Program-made: the position numbers and the translations under genes
Notes under the pieces: model-generated
What the model was told of the DNA's origin: nothing
Seen by the model: the letters and a program-made list of their open reading frames with translations, nothing else
The model's database searches: none
Origin: Aminobacter sp. HY435
Lineage (GTDB): Bacteria > Pseudomonadota > Alphaproteobacteria > Rhizobiales > Rhizobiaceae
DNA length: 64,000 bases
NCBI RefSeq assembly: GCF_027568395.1
Contig: NZ_JANKZL010000006.1
Span: forward strand, 186,001 to 250,000
Reading direction: 5' to 3'
Shown here: positions 6,943 to 17,258 of the stretch, in pieces
Position numbering within the stretch: the stretch's first letter is position 1
Layout: each line of letters opens with the position of its first letter

Positions 6943-8568
6943 TCAGCCGCGATAGGGTATGTCGATCTCCACCCTCAACCCGTCTTCGGCGTAGCGCCGC
7001 ACGATCTGGCCATCGAGTTCGCGGGTGATGTTCATGTCGATCAGCTTGGTGCCGAAGCCGGTCTTCTCAGGTGCAGATACGCCATTGCCGTTGTGTTCGG
7101 CCCAGTTGAGCACCAGTCGCCGCCGCTTGCCCTGGCCGTTCAGGCGCCAATCCACCTTCAGCTCGCCAACCGAATTGTCGCCAACGCCATATTTCAGCGC
7201 GTTGGTCGCCAGTTCGTGGAAGGTCAGCCCGAGCGCCTGGGTCGTCGTCTCGTCGAGTTCGACCGCAGGACCGCTCATCATGTCCGCGGGCAATTCCTTG
7301 CCGAACACCTGGCCAAGTTCGATCCGCAACAACTCGCTCAGGTCGGCCTTTTGCCAGCGCGAACGCGTCAGCATGTCCTGCGACGCAGCCATCGCCTGCA
7401 GCCGCGCCGAGAACGATGCCGAGAATTCATCGATATCCTTGGAGTGCGCCGCCGTCTGACGAGCCATCGCCAACACCCGCGCGATCGAGTTCTTGATGCG
7501 ATGCTTCATTTCCTGAAGCATCAGGTCCTTTTCGAGAAGGCTCTTTTCGGTCGTTTCGTGAAGCTGCGCCGCCGCCTCGTAGGCGCGTTGCTGGTAGCGG
7601 GCAACCAGTGCGATGGAACCGGCCAGCACCAGCCCGAACAGCCCCAGCATCAGTGGCGCGGCGCGCGGCGAAGGCGGCACGAAAGCCGTGCTCGGCCTGA
7701 AATTGACGATCCACTTGCGGCCGGCGACATTGGCCTCGCGCGCAACCGAGAACTCGTTGCCGTAGCTGGGATCGGGCGGCACTTCCGAGCGGAACAGCAG
7801 CGTGTCATCGCCCATCGTCCCGTCGAATACTTCCACCGCGACCGGCAGCAGCGGCGCCTTGCCAAGCGCTGCCTGGAACAGTTCTGCCGTGCGGAAGGCG
7901 ACATAGAGGAAGCCGGCCGGCGCCGAACCATCGGCCGCCGGGCGGTCGACGCGCGAAAACACCAGAATCCCGGGCTGCCGTTCATTATCGCTTTGGCCGA
8001 GCAGCACCCTGCCCGTCGCCCTGGGTTCCCCCTGTGCCGCCATCGCCGATTCGATCGCGGTACGGCGCAGCGGATCGGTCGCCATGTCGTAGCCCATCGC
8101 ATCGAGGCTGGCCTTGTTCATCGGCTCGAACAGCACGATGGGCGTTCGCCATTCCAGCGTTGTTTCCGGGAATGGCGACCGGTTGATGCCGTAGCCGTCC
8201 TTCAGTTCGCGCGTGACCATGTCGCTTTGGCCGCTGTCGATCAGCCGCAGGAAGCCTATGCCGCGCAGGCTCGGGAAATTCCTCTCGGCATCGAGCGAAG
8301 CGAAATAGTCGCGGAACTGGTCGCGTGAGAGATTGCCCTTCTGCGCCACGAACATCGCCTGCGTCGCATGCAGCAAGGCAAGGTCGAACTCCAGCCTGCC
8401 CTCGATGCGGTTGAGCGCATCGTCGGCGACCGACTGGAACTTGATCCGCGCCGCCTCCACAGTTGCCAGATAGACGAGCGCAGCCATCGTCAGGCTGACG
8501 AGCGTCATGGCAACAAAGATCAGACTGGGGAAGTACTTTCTCAATTCCGGCCGGCTCGCGTCACCCAC
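6943..8568 (-). CDS. CHASE-domain HWE sensor histidine kinase
   Basis: 541 residues. An N-terminal membrane helix (about 14-35) is followed by a periplasmic CHASE domain (about 65-270, with ALLHATQAMFVAQKGNLSRD and RGIGFLRLID) and a second membrane helix (about 303-325). The cytoplasmic part has the phosphoacceptor His in EMKHRIKNSIARVLAMARQT, an N-box (LTFHELATNALKYG) and a short G-box (GFGTKLIDMNI). It is the third HWE kinase in the first 8.6 kb and the only one with an obvious extracytoplasmic sensor; CHASE domains bind small molecules such as adenine derivatives or peptides. The ligand is unknown. PhyR or the single-domain regulator are plausible targets (inference). Confidence 0.88.
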   Translation of the reverse strand: MGDASRPELRKYFPSLIFVAMTLVSLTMAALVYLATVEAARIKFQSVADDALNRIEGRLEFDLALLHATQAMFVAQKGNLSRDQFRDYFASLDAERNFPSLRGIGFLRLIDSGQSDMVTRELKDGYGINRSPFPETTLEWRTPIVLFEPMNKASLDAMGYDMATDPLRRTAIESAMAAQGEPRATGRVLLGQSDNERQPGILVFSRVDRPAADGSAPAGFLYVAFRTAELFQAALGKAPLLPVAVEVFDGTMGDDTLLFRSEVPPDPSYGNEFSVAREANVAGRKWIVNFRPSTAFVPPSPRAAPLMLGLFGLVLAGSIALVARYQQRAYEAAAQLHETTEKSLLEKDLMLQEMKHRIKNSIARVLAMARQTAAHSKDIDEFSASFSARLQAMAASQDMLTRSRWQKADLSELLRIELGQVFGKELPADMMSGPAVELDETTTQALGLTFHELATNALKYGVGDNSVGELKVDWRLNGQGKRRRLVLNWAEHNGNGVSAPEKTGFGTKLIDMNITRELDGQIVRRYAEDGLRVEIDIPYRG

Positions 8569-8579
8569 GAACCATTAAA

Positions 8580-8620
8580 GCACGATCGCACAGAGGTGAA
8601 ACTGCTTTTCGCGATCGTGC
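8580..8620. repeat. Inverted repeat between kinase and xylG
   Basis: Arms GCACGATCGC (8580-8589) and GCGATCGTGC (8611-8620) are perfect complements with a 21-nt spacer. No T tract follows. It may end the xyl transcript or be an operator for the kinase gene; the sequence does not decide. Confidence 0.45.
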
Positions 8621-8653
8621 AGACAGGTGACGGCTGAGCCGGCAAAGGCCGGG

Positions 8654-9436
<783 letters not shown>

Positions 9437-9457
9437 GATCTTGGCTCCCGGATTTCG

Positions 9458-10810
9458 TTAGACGCGCTTGCGGTAGAGCGTGTCGAGCCACACGGCCACG
9501 ATCAGCACCATGCCGACGACGATGTTCTGCAGCGGCGTATCGATGCTGAGCAGCACCATGCCCGACTGCAGCGACTGCATCAGAAGCGCACCCAGCATGG
9601 CGCCCGCAACCGTGCCCGAACCGCCGGCCAGCGAAGTGCCACCGATGACGGCGGCCGCGATGACCAGAAGCTCGTCCAGCGTGCCCAGCGAATTGGTAGC
9701 CGAGTTCAGGCGGGCAGTAGAGATAGCAGCGCTGATCGCGGCCAGCACGCCCATGATCATGAACACCTTCATAGTGATCCAGCGCGTGTTGATGCCGGCG
9801 AGATTGGCTGCTTCAGGATTACCGCCGATGGCGAAGACATAGCGGCCGAAGCGGGTGCGGTTGGTGACGAAGGTCATGACGATGCCCACCGCCACCGCGA
9901 TCAGCACGGGAATGGCAATGCCATGGGCGATGAACAGCCCGCCTTCAGGGATGGTGATGCCGTTGGCCTCGGCGTATTTGCGCACGATTCCGATCGGCCA
10001 GGGATAAGAATTGGCAATCCACACCGCACCGAGAATCACACCGCAGGTGATCGTGCCAAGAAACGCCTCGGCCCAGAGTGGCCGCAGCGGGAACTTGAAG
10101 CGCTTGCGTTGCTGGCGGCCATTCAGCAGTACGAGGACCACAGCAAGGCACGCGACAAGACCGATGATCCAGCTCCACGTAGCGCCGATGGCCCCCTGCG
10201 GACCACCACCCATGAGCTGGAAATTCGCATCGAGCGGCGCGATCGTCTGGCCTGACGTGACCCACCAGGCCGCCCCGCGCCAAATCAGAAATCCGCCCAG
10301 CGTCACGATGAAAGCGGGAACCCCCATATAGGCGATGATGAAGCCTTGCAGAGCGCCAATCACCAGACCCAGCACAATGCCGATGAGGAGAGCCAAGGCC
10401 CAGATCCACGGATTTCCGAGTTCGAGACCGACGGCCTTGACCAGGAAATGCACCTGGGCAAAGCCCATCACCATGCCGATCACGCCCTCGGCCGAGCCGA
10501 CCGACAAATCGATGTTGCGCATGACAATGATCAGCACCATGCCAGTAGCCATGATGGCTACGGCAGAAGCTTGCACCGACAGGTTCCACAGGTTGCGGGC
10601 AGTCAGGAAGGTGCGGCTGTCGAACTCGAACGGATTGACGCCGAGACGCCAGCTCGAAATCACCTGCAGCCCGACCCAGATCAGCACCAGCGCGCCAATC
10701 ATGCCAAGCATGCGGGTGTCGATCTCGGTGTCGCGGAGAAAGCGTCCGACCAGGCTGAGCTCGGTCGTTCGCGCACGGTCGGCCGGCGCGTTGGAAGTGG
10801 TGTCAGTCAT
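9458..10810 (-). CDS. xylH: D-xylose-type ABC transporter permease
   Basis: 450 residues from the ATG at 10810, which follows GGGAGG at good spacing; the open frame upstream is not conserved. About ten to twelve membrane segments. The conserved permease region includes RNIDLSVGSAEGVIG and, near the C-terminus, the family motif GTSLAGGSGTVAGAMLGALL. Length and motifs fit XylH of the BPD_transp_2 family better than the ~330-residue RbsC type. It forms the membrane channel for the sugar delivered by the binding protein encoded upstream. Confidence 0.9.
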   Translation of the reverse strand: MTDTTSNAPADRARTTELSLVGRFLRDTEIDTRMLGMIGALVLIWVGLQVISSWRLGVNPFEFDSRTFLTARNLWNLSVQASAVAIMATGMVLIIVMRNIDLSVGSAEGVIGMVMGFAQVHFLVKAVGLELGNPWIWALALLIGIVLGLVIGALQGFIIAYMGVPAFIVTLGGFLIWRGAAWWVTSGQTIAPLDANFQLMGGGPQGAIGATWSWIIGLVACLAVVLVLLNGRQQRKRFKFPLRPLWAEAFLGTITCGVILGAVWIANSYPWPIGIVRKYAEANGITIPEGGLFIAHGIAIPVLIAVAVGIVMTFVTNRTRFGRYVFAIGGNPEAANLAGINTRWITMKVFMIMGVLAAISAAISTARLNSATNSLGTLDELLVIAAAVIGGTSLAGGSGTVAGAMLGALLMQSLQSGMVLLSIDTPLQNIVVGMVLIVAVWLDTLYRKRV

Positions 10811-10900
10811 TGCTACCTCCCAACCGGGTGGCCGTCTTCGCGGCAGCCGGTGTGCGCATGATAGGGGCAATCCGCCATGTCATGAAGCGGGCGCTTTTTG

Positions 10901-10937
10901 AAAAACGCCGCGGTTCCATTTTTGGACCGCGGCGTTT
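10901..10937 (-). terminator. Hairpin between xylF and xylH (attenuator or mRNA stabiliser)
   Basis: AAACGCCGCGGTCC on the minus strand pairs with GGAACCGCGGCGTTT, followed by a run of T residues. It sits 20 bp after xylF inside the operon. Such a hairpin usually protects the upstream transcript and lets only part of transcription reach the permease gene, giving excess binding protein. Confidence 0.7.
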
Positions 10938-10956
10938 GACCGATCAGGCCGATCGT

Positions 10957-11997
10957 TTAGTTGCAGGCAGGAACCGAACCGGCGGCCACGCCCTGGCAGA
11001 CCACGTCCTTGCCAACCCAGCCGGCGTCGATGACGACGTTGAGGTTGTCCTTGGTGATCGGAACAGGCGTCAGGAAGACCGAATTCAGCTCGAGGCCGCC
11101 CGGCGTCTTGAACTTGGTGACGTTGGCGATCTCTTCCATCTTCTTGCCGTCGGCGAGCTGCGAGGCGATCTCGGCGGCGTTCTTGCCGAGTTCGCGCGCA
11201 TCCTTCCACACCGAAACGGTCTGGGTGCCGAGCGCGATGCGGTTCAGCGCGGCATGGTCGCCGTCCTGGCCCGACACCGGCACCGAGCCGGCGAGGCCCT
11301 GCGCCTGGAGTGCTGCGATCGCGCCGCCGGCGGTGCCGTCGTTCGAGGCCACGACCGCGTCGATCTTGTTGTCGTTGGCGGTCAGGAACTGTTCCATGTT
11401 CTTCTGGGCGTTGGCCGGCAGCCAGCCATCGGTGTAGGCCTCGCCGACATTCTTGATCTTGCCGCCGTCGATGGCTTCCTTGAGCACTTCCATCTGGCCG
11501 GCGAACAGGAAGTCGGCGTTCGGATCGGCACCGCTGCCCTTGATGAAGACGTAGTTGCCTTCAGGCTTGGCGGCGAACACGCCCCTGGCCTGCATGCGAC
11601 CGACTTCCTTGTTGTCGAAGGTCAGGTAGAAGGCATCCTTGTTTTCGATCAGGCGATCGTAGCCGACAACCGGAATGCCCTCGGCGACGGCCTTGTCGAC
11701 AGCCGGTCCGATGGCCGATGCGTCCTGCGCCAGGATGATCAGCGCGTTGGCGCCTTGCGAAATCAGGCTTTCGACGTCGGTCAGCTGCTTGGCGGGCGAC
11801 GACTGGGCGTCGGCCGAAATGTACTTGTCGCCGGCGGCCTCAATGGCGGCCTTCATGGCGGCTTCGTCGGTCTTCCAGCGTTCTTCCTGGAAGTTCGACC
11901 ACGACACGCCGATGACCTTGTCCTTCGCCGAAGCCACTGCCGAAAGCGACAGAGTCATGGCGACACCGGCAAGAATGGCGGTGGTAAATTTCCTCAT
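10957..11997 (-). CDS. xylF: D-xylose-binding periplasmic protein
   Basis: 346 residues. A Sec signal peptide ends near residue 24 ([13 protein letters not shown]). The mature part is a type I periplasmic sugar-binding protein with XylF-like sequence: [20 protein letters not shown] at the start, then [19 protein letters not shown] and [20 protein letters not shown]. These XylF-like features, and the ROK gene next door, support D-xylose as substrate, though a related pentose cannot be excluded. First gene of the operon, with two ROK-type operators upstream and a hairpin downstream. Confidence 0.92.
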   Translation of the reverse strand: MRKFTTAILAGVAMTLSLSAVASAKDKVIGVSWSNFQEERWKTDEAAMKAAIEAAGDKYISADAQSSPAKQLTDVESLISQGANALIILAQDASAIGPAVDKAVAEGIPVVGYDRLIENKDAFYLTFDNKEVGRMQARGVFAAKPEGNYVFIKGSGADPNADFLFAGQMEVLKEAIDGGKIKNVGEAYTDGWLPANAQKNMEQFLTANDNKIDAVVASNDGTAGGAIAALQAQGLAGSVPVSGQDGDHAALNRIALGTQTVSVWKDARELGKNAAEIASQLADGKKMEEIANVTKFKTPGGLELNSVFLTPVPITKDNLNVVIDAGWVGKDVVCQGVAAGSVPACN

Positions 11998-12055
11998 GAT
12001 TTCCTCCCTGCGCCCAATGGGCGCGCCTACTTCGCGATAGCCCTTGGAGAAGCTC

Positions 12056-12079
12056 TTTTTTTCGAGCCTCGAAAAAATA
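12056..12079. promoter_or_regulatory. ROK operator 1 (xylF proximal)
   Basis: TTTCG-N5-CGAAA (12060-12074) extended by A/T runs on both sides. It shares the core and spacing with the site at 12125-12150 and lies 59-82 bp upstream of the xylF start, so it is probably the xylF operator bound by the divergent ROK protein. Confidence 0.65.
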
Positions 12080-12124
12080 GTGACTCAATGCCCCAGCACT
12101 GTCAACATGGTTTCGCCGGGCGCC

Positions 12125-12150
12125 ATATTTTTTTCGTGCGTCGAAATAAT
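12125..12150. promoter_or_regulatory. ROK operator 2
   Basis: TTTCG-N5-CGAAA at 12132-12146, flanked by ATATTTT and TAAT. The same core as the first site, 72 bp away (about seven helical turns), in the intergenic region between xylF and the ROK gene. Looping or dual control is possible. Confidence 0.6.
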
Positions 12151-12340
12151 TCGGGACAATTCACCCGTCATCTGCCAGAATGCCTGTGCATGACCCCATC
12201 GGCGAGGATCGATTTTCAGCGCCGATCATGCACAAAGTCGCATCGATCCGCCTCCCTCGCCCAAGACCGTGGAGGCAACGCGCATGCGACCGCGACTGCC
12301 GCACCAGAAGGGCAGCCCCGCGCAGGGAGGACGATGAGGA

Positions 12341-13573
12341 ATGTCAGTCGGCGTACGTCATGACGATTTGAGACGGCGCAATCGCGCGATGGTCATTTCA
12401 GCCGTTCGCCGTGCCAGCCAGCCCTCGCGCACCGAGATCGCCGCCACCACCGGCCTCAGCCATTCGACCATCTCCACAATCTCCTCCGACCTTATCGCCG
12501 AAGGCATTCTGGCCGAGGCAAAGGGCTACGAGCCGGTCTCCATGAAGCGAGGTCGCCCACAGGTCGCGCTCAAGCTGGAAGCGTCGGCGGCATCGATCGT
12601 GGCTGTCGTGCTGTCGCTCAATCATCTGTCGGCATCGGTCATCGACTACGCCGGCAACACCATCGCCGAAGAAAGCCGCAAGCTCGACACCCAGCAGATG
12701 CCGGCAAACGATCTGGTCGACGAATGCGTGGCGATGATCCATCGCCTGACAGACGGGCGCGAGCTGGTTGGCGCGCCGCTGCTGCGCATCACGCTCGCCG
12801 TGCAGGGCATCACCGACTCGGGCTCCCGCAAACTGCTGTGGTCGCCGATCACCCCGCATGACGACATTCACTTCGCCGACCGGCTCGAACAAGAATTCGG
12901 CGTGCCGGTATCGGTCGAGAACGACTGTAACATGATCGCCGAAGCATTGCGCTGGCGCGACCCGGTCCGCTACCGCGACGACTTCATCGCCATCCTGTTG
13001 TCGCATGGCATCGGCATGGGCCTGGTTATCAAGGGTGAGCTTTTCACCGGCACCCAATCTTCGGGCGGCGAATTCGGCCACATGATCCATCGCCCCGACG
13101 GCGCGCTCTGCCGCTGCGGCCGCCGCGGCTGCATCGAAGCCTATGCCGGCAACTACGCCATCTGGCGCAACGCCAGGATCGGCGACGAAAACGCCGAGCC
13201 GCCGGCCGACCTGTCGGATGAAGACATCACTGCCCTCGCCGGGGCCGCCCGCGACCATGACGGCCCAGAGCGCGAGGCGTTCCGCAAGGCCGGCGAAGCC
13301 ATCGGCTTCGGGCTTGGGTCGATGTTTGCGCTGTTCGATCCGGCGCCGCTTGCCTTCGTCGGCGTTGGCGCGACCGCTTTCGATCTGATGGAGCCGCATG
13401 TTCGCGCAGCCATCGCCAAGACGGCCGGCGGCCTGCACTCCAAGGCGATTTCCTTCGACACCGAACCGAACGAGGTGCCGCTCATCCGCGAAGGCTCGAT
13501 GATGCGCGCCCTGCTCCATGTCGACCAGGAGATATTCGCCGTCGGCGCGCCATTGCGCCAGGACGTCGCCTAA
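12341..13573 (+). CDS. ROK-family transcriptional regulator (XylR-type)
   Basis: 410 residues. An N-terminal winged helix-turn-helix (about 15-80: SRTEIAATTGLSHSTISTIS) precedes a ROK/glucokinase-like domain with the zinc motif CRCGRRGCIEAYAG (about residue 250) and GGEFGHM just before it. These proteins repress sugar operons and release DNA on sugar binding. Divergent from xylFHG with two shared operators in between, so it most likely represses them and perhaps itself. An ATG at 12388 (MVISAVRRASQPSRTE) would be a shorter possible start. The 3' end overlaps the phoB stop codon by 4 bp. Confidence 0.88.
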   Translation: MSVGVRHDDLRRRNRAMVISAVRRASQPSRTEIAATTGLSHSTISTISSDLIAEGILAEAKGYEPVSMKRGRPQVALKLEASAASIVAVVLSLNHLSASVIDYAGNTIAEESRKLDTQQMPANDLVDECVAMIHRLTDGRELVGAPLLRITLAVQGITDSGSRKLLWSPITPHDDIHFADRLEQEFGVPVSVENDCNMIAEALRWRDPVRYRDDFIAILLSHGIGMGLVIKGELFTGTQSSGGEFGHMIHRPDGALCRCGRRGCIEAYAGNYAIWRNARIGDENAEPPADLSDEDITALAGAARDHDGPEREAFRKAGEAIGFGLGSMFALFDPAPLAFVGVGATAFDLMEPHVRAAIAKTAGGLHSKAISFDTEPNEVPLIREGSMMRALLHVDQEIFAVGAPLRQDVA

Positions 13574-14259
13574 TCCTCGCGGATGGCGTAGCCGGCGCCC
13601 CTGATGGTGCGGATCACATCCGGCATGCGACCGGTGTTGACCGCCTTGCGCAATCGCCCGACATGCACGTCAACCGTGCGCTCGTCGATGTAGATCGTCT
13701 CGCCCCAGACATTGTCGAGCAGCTGGCTGCGCGAAAACACCCGGCCCGGGTGACGCATCATGAATTCGAGCAGGCGGAACTCGGTCGGCCCGAGCTTGAT
13801 CTCGCTCTTCTTGCGATAGACGCGGTGCGACTCCCGGTCGAGCAGGATGTCGCCGACCTTGAGCACCGACGACAGCACCTCGGGCTTGGCGCGGCGCAGC
13901 AGCGCCTTGACGCGCGCCATGAATTCGGGCGTCGAGAACGGCTTGACGAGATAGTCGTCCGCTCCGGTCGACAGGCCCCTCACCCGGTCGCTTTCCTCGC
14001 CACGTGCCGTCAGCATGATGATCGGCAGGCGTTCGGTGTCGGGGCGCATCCGCAGCCGTCGGCACAGCTCGATGCCCGAGAGCGCCGGCACCATCCAGTC
14101 GAGGACGAGGAGATCGGGTACGTTTTCCTGCAGCCGGATCTCGGCCTCGTCGCCACGCGTGACGACCTCGACCTGGTAGCCTTCGGATTCGAGATTGTAG
14201 CGAAGCAGCACGCCCAGCGGCTCTTCGTCTTCGACGACCATGACCTTGGGAGCGATCAT
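13570..14259 (-). CDS. phoB: Phosphate regulon response regulator PhoB
   Basis: 229 residues. Receiver domain 1-120 with phosphoacceptor D54 (LLVLDWMVPALSG), T84 (MLTARGEE) and K106 (YLVKPFS). OmpR/PhoB winged helix 130-228 (LGPTEFRLLEFMMRHPGRVF, RTVDVHVGRLRKAV). It activates genes with Pho boxes under phosphate limitation. Last gene of the pst operon; no phoR is visible in the window, so the partner kinase must be elsewhere. Confidence 0.95.
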   Translation of the reverse strand: MIAPKVMVVEDEEPLGVLLRYNLESEGYQVEVVTRGDEAEIRLQENVPDLLVLDWMVPALSGIELCRRLRMRPDTERLPIIMLTARGEESDRVRGLSTGADDYLVKPFSTPEFMARVKALLRRAKPEVLSSVLKVGDILLDRESHRVYRKKSEIKLGPTEFRLLEFMMRHPGRVFSRSQLLDNVWGETIYIDERTVDVHVGRLRKAVNTGRMPDVIRTIRGAGYAIRED

Positions 14260-14355
14260 CGGCTGTCCTTATGTTGGCGCATGGCCGCTTTCGGACCATG
14301 CGCTGATTAACCTGTGCAGCGCGCCCGCGCCAAACGCATGCGGTTGCGGAAGTTC

Positions 14356-15060
14356 TCAGACCGGCACGGTCGTCGAGGTCTCGTCGACCTTCGGACGGTT
14401 GAGCGGCAGTTGCGTGCCGGTGACCACAAAATAGGCGTTCTCGGCGATGTTGGTGACGTGGTCGCCGATGCGCTCGAGGTTCTTGGCGCAGAACAACAGA
14501 TGCGTGCAGGCCGTGATGTTGCGCGGATCCTCCATCATGTAGGTCAGGAGTTCGCGAAACACAGCCGTGTACTGGATATCGATCTTCTGGTCGTCGGCGC
14601 GCAGTTCCTTCAGGCCTTCGGCCTGGCGCGCGACATAGAGGTCGACCACGCCGCGGACCTGGCCCAGCACCAGCTGCGCCATCGCGTCGATGGAGTGCGA
14701 CAGGTTGCGCGGCGTCGGCGACTGGCCGACGGCGCCGACACGCTTGGCGATGTTCTTGGCCAGGTCGCCGATGCGCTCGAGATCGCCCGCCATGCGGATG
14801 GCGCCGACCACCGCGCGCAAGTCCTGCGCCATCGGCTGGCGCTTGGCGATCAGCGTGATTGCGCTGTTGTCGAGTTCGCGCTGCTTGGCGTCCATCATCA
14901 CGTCGTCGGCGACGATGTTCTGCGCCAGCGCCTGGTCGGACGACAACAGCGCCCGGATCGCGCCGGCCACCATCGAGCCGGCCAGGTCGCCCATGTCGCA
15001 GATGACCTGGTCGACGTGCTGGAGTTCTTCGTCGAAGGACCGGACTGTATGTTCGCCCAT
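14356..15060 (-). CDS. phoU: Phosphate signalling protein PhoU
   Basis: 234 residues from the ATG at 15060 (preceded by GAGGAA). Two PhoU repeats, each a three-helix bundle with the metal-binding E/DxxxD type motifs (DLERIGDLAKNIAKRVGAVG and NLERIGDHVTNIAENAYFVV). It links the Pst transporter with PhoR/PhoB, keeping the regulon off when phosphate is plentiful. It follows pstB by 39 bp. Confidence 0.95.
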   Translation of the reverse strand: MGEHTVRSFDEELQHVDQVICDMGDLAGSMVAGAIRALLSSDQALAQNIVADDVMMDAKQRELDNSAITLIAKRQPMAQDLRAVVGAIRMAGDLERIGDLAKNIAKRVGAVGQSPTPRNLSHSIDAMAQLVLGQVRGVVDLYVARQAEGLKELRADDQKIDIQYTAVFRELLTYMMEDPRNITACTHLLFCAKNLERIGDHVTNIAENAYFVVTGTQLPLNRPKVDETSTTVPV

Positions 15061-15099
15061 GATTTCTTCCTCGTCTCGTGTGCCGTGGCGAAAACTCAC

Positions 15100-15921
15100 T
15101 CAGCCGAAGCGGCCGGTGATGTAGTCCTGCGTCCGCTTGTCGTCGGGGTTGGTGAACATCTTGTCGGTCGGGCCTTCCTCGACCAGGTAGCCGAGGTGGA
15201 ACATCGCCGTTCGCTGCGACACGCGCGCCGCCTGCTGCATCGAGTGCGTCACGATGACGATCGTGTAGTTCTCGCGCAGTTCGTCGATCAGCTCCTCCAC
15301 CTTGGCGGTGGCAATCGGGTCGAGCGCCGAGCACGGCTCGTCCATCAGGATGACTTCGGGAGAAACGGCGATGGCGCGGGCGATGCACAGGCGCTGCTGC
15401 TGGCCGCCCGACAGGCCGGTGCCCGGCTCGTTGAGACGATCCTTGGCTTCGTTCCACAACGCAGCCTTCTGCAGGGACTTCTCGACGATCTCGTCGAGCT
15501 CGGCCTTGTTCCTGGCAAGTCCGTGGATGCGCGGGCCGTAGGCGACATTCTCGTAGATCGACTTCGGAAATGGGTTCGGCTTCTGGAACACCATGCCGAC
15601 ACGGGCGCGCAGTTCCACCACGTCGATCTTCGGATCGTAGATGTCTTCGCCGTCCAGCGTGATCTTGCCGCCGACGCTGGCGCCGTCAATGGTGTCGTTC
15701 ATCCGGTTGAGGCAGCGCAGGAAGGTCGACTTGCCGCAGCCCGAAGGTCCGATCAGCGCCGTCACCTGGTTCTGCCGCACGTTGAGGTCGACGCCGAACA
15801 GCGCCTGCTTCTCGCCATAGTGCACGGTGACCTTGTCGCCGCGCATCTTGATGATGTCGTTTGGTTTGTTCATCTCGGCGTTCACCGCGTCTTCGAGTTT
15901 TTTCTCGGTCATGATGTTCAT
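15100..15921 (-). CDS. pstB: Phosphate ABC transporter ATP-binding protein PstB
   Basis: 273 residues from the ATG at 15921 (GGAG 9 nt upstream). Walker [15 protein letters not shown]-loop [18 protein letters not shown], signature [14 protein letters not shown], Walker [15 protein letters not shown]-loop [13 protein letters not shown]. PstB-specific features such as [12 protein letters not shown] are clear. It energises high-affinity phosphate import through PstC-PstA. It lies 20 bp after pstA. Confidence 0.96.
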   Translation of the reverse strand: MNIMTEKKLEDAVNAEMNKPNDIIKMRGDKVTVHYGEKQALFGVDLNVRQNQVTALIGPSGCGKSTFLRCLNRMNDTIDGASVGGKITLDGEDIYDPKIDVVELRARVGMVFQKPNPFPKSIYENVAYGPRIHGLARNKAELDEIVEKSLQKAALWNEAKDRLNEPGTGLSGGQQQRLCIARAIAVSPEVILMDEPCSALDPIATAKVEELIDELRENYTIVIVTHSMQQAARVSQRTAMFHLGYLVEEGPTDKMFTNPDDKRTQDYITGRFG

Positions 15922-15941
15922 AGCAGGATGCTCCTTGTCCA

Positions 15942-17258
15942 CTACCAGCGCCGCTCGAAGCGCCGCCGAAGGACGATGGCGACGATGTTCATGGCCATGA
16001 GGAAAATGAGTAGGATGATGATGGCGCCGGACATGCGCTCGACGAAGGCGCGCTCGGCCTCGTTCGCCCACATGTAGATCTGCACCGGAAGCGCCGTCGC
16101 CGGATCGAAGGGCGACTTGGGATAGTCGGCAACGAAGGCCACCATGCCGATCAACAGCAGCGGCGCCGTTTCGCCCAGCGCGCGCGCCAGGCCGATGATG
16201 GTGCCCGTCAGGATGCCGGGAGCGGCCAGCGGCAGGATGTGCTGGAACACCATCTGCATCTTCGACGCGCCAAGTCCAAGCGCCGCCGAGCGGATCGACG
16301 GCGGCACGGCGGCAAGCGCAGCACGTGTCGCGATGATGATCGTCGGCAAGGTCATCAGCGTCAGCACCAGTCCGCCGACGAAGGACGCCGAGCGCGGCAG
16401 GCCGAGGAAGTTGATGAACACGGCCAGACCGAGCAGGCCGAAGACGATCGACGGCACTGCGGCAAGGTTGTTGATGTTGACCTCGATGAGATCGGTGAAG
16501 CGGTTCTTCTTGGCGAATTCCTCGAGATAGATCGAGGCGGCGACGCCGATCGGCAGCGCCAGCATCAGCACGATCAGCATCATGAAGAACGAGCCGATCA
16601 GGGCGACGCCGACGCCTGATGTCTCGGGCCGGCTCGACGCGCCGAACTTGAACAGTCCGGTGTTGAAGCGCTCGGCCATCGCGCCTTCGGCCTTCAGCTT
16701 GTTCATCCACTCGACCTGCTGGTCGGAGACCTTGCGCCGCGCCTCGGGCACCGAAAGGTCGATCTGGCCCTTGTAGGCGGAGTCCATGTTGGCTGCAGCA
16801 AGCAGGATGATGTCGCGCGTCTGGCCGATGACCGACGGATCCGCCTGGACGATGCTGCGCAGTTGGACGCGCACGCTGTCCGACAGGAAGCCCTTCAGCT
16901 TGCGCACCTGCGCCTTGTCCTCGGGGTCGATCCCCAGACGCGCGATCAGCGCATTCTCGGCCAGCTTCGGATAGTTGGCCGTGATCAGCACCTTCGGGTC
17001 GGTCGCCCGTTTGTTGGACGGGTCGATGACCTTCTCGTCGAAGGTGACGGGCAGCGTTATGCTGGTCTGCCAGAACGCGGTATGCCCCTTCGAGATGATC
17101 GAAAACAGCATCACGGCCAGGAAGGCGAGACCAACCGAGATCGCCAGCACACCGTAGATACGGAAGCGGCGTTCGGCGGCGTAGCGCTTCTTGAGGCCGA
17201 TATCGCGGCGCGCGGGCGCGGTCGCGGTCGGCAGGGTGTCGAGCGAAATATCGGTCAT
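15942..17258 (-). CDS. pstA: Phosphate ABC transporter permease PstA
   Basis: 438 residues, longer than E. coli PstA (296) because of a periplasmic insertion of about 130 residues after the first membrane helix (about 75-210), as usual in rhizobia. Six membrane segments; the permease domain (about 230-430) has the EAA loop [20 protein letters not shown]. The start codon overlaps the pstC stop codon by 4 bp, so the two subunits are translationally coupled. Confidence 0.94.
   Translation of the reverse strand: MTDISLDTLPTATAPARRDIGLKKRYAAERRFRIYGVLAISVGLAFLAVMLFSIISKGHTAFWQTSITLPVTFDEKVIDPSNKRATDPKVLITANYPKLAENALIARLGIDPEDKAQVRKLKGFLSDSVRVQLRSIVQADPSVIGQTRDIILLAAANMDSAYKGQIDLSVPEARRKVSDQQVEWMNKLKAEGAMAERFNTGLFKFGASSRPETSGVGVALIGSFFMMLIVLMLALPIGVAASIYLEEFAKKNRFTDLIEVNINNLAAVPSIVFGLLGLAVFINFLGLPRSASFVGGLVLTLMTLPTIIIATRAALAAVPPSIRSAALGLGASKMQMVFQHILPLAAPGILTGTIIGLARALGETAPLLLIGMVAFVADYPKSPFDPATALPVQIYMWANEAERAFVERMSGAIIILLIFLMAMNIVAIVLRRRFERRW

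Noticed and set aside
6925-8328. Long open frame antisense to the CHASE kinase
   Set aside because: Its translation is rich in Arg/His/Gln without domains and it is fully covered by the CHASE-HWE kinase, a clear family member. It is a GC-rich shadow.
14314-16077. 587-codon frame antisense to phoU-pstB-pstA
   Set aside because: Overlaps three certain genes and has no recognisable domain.
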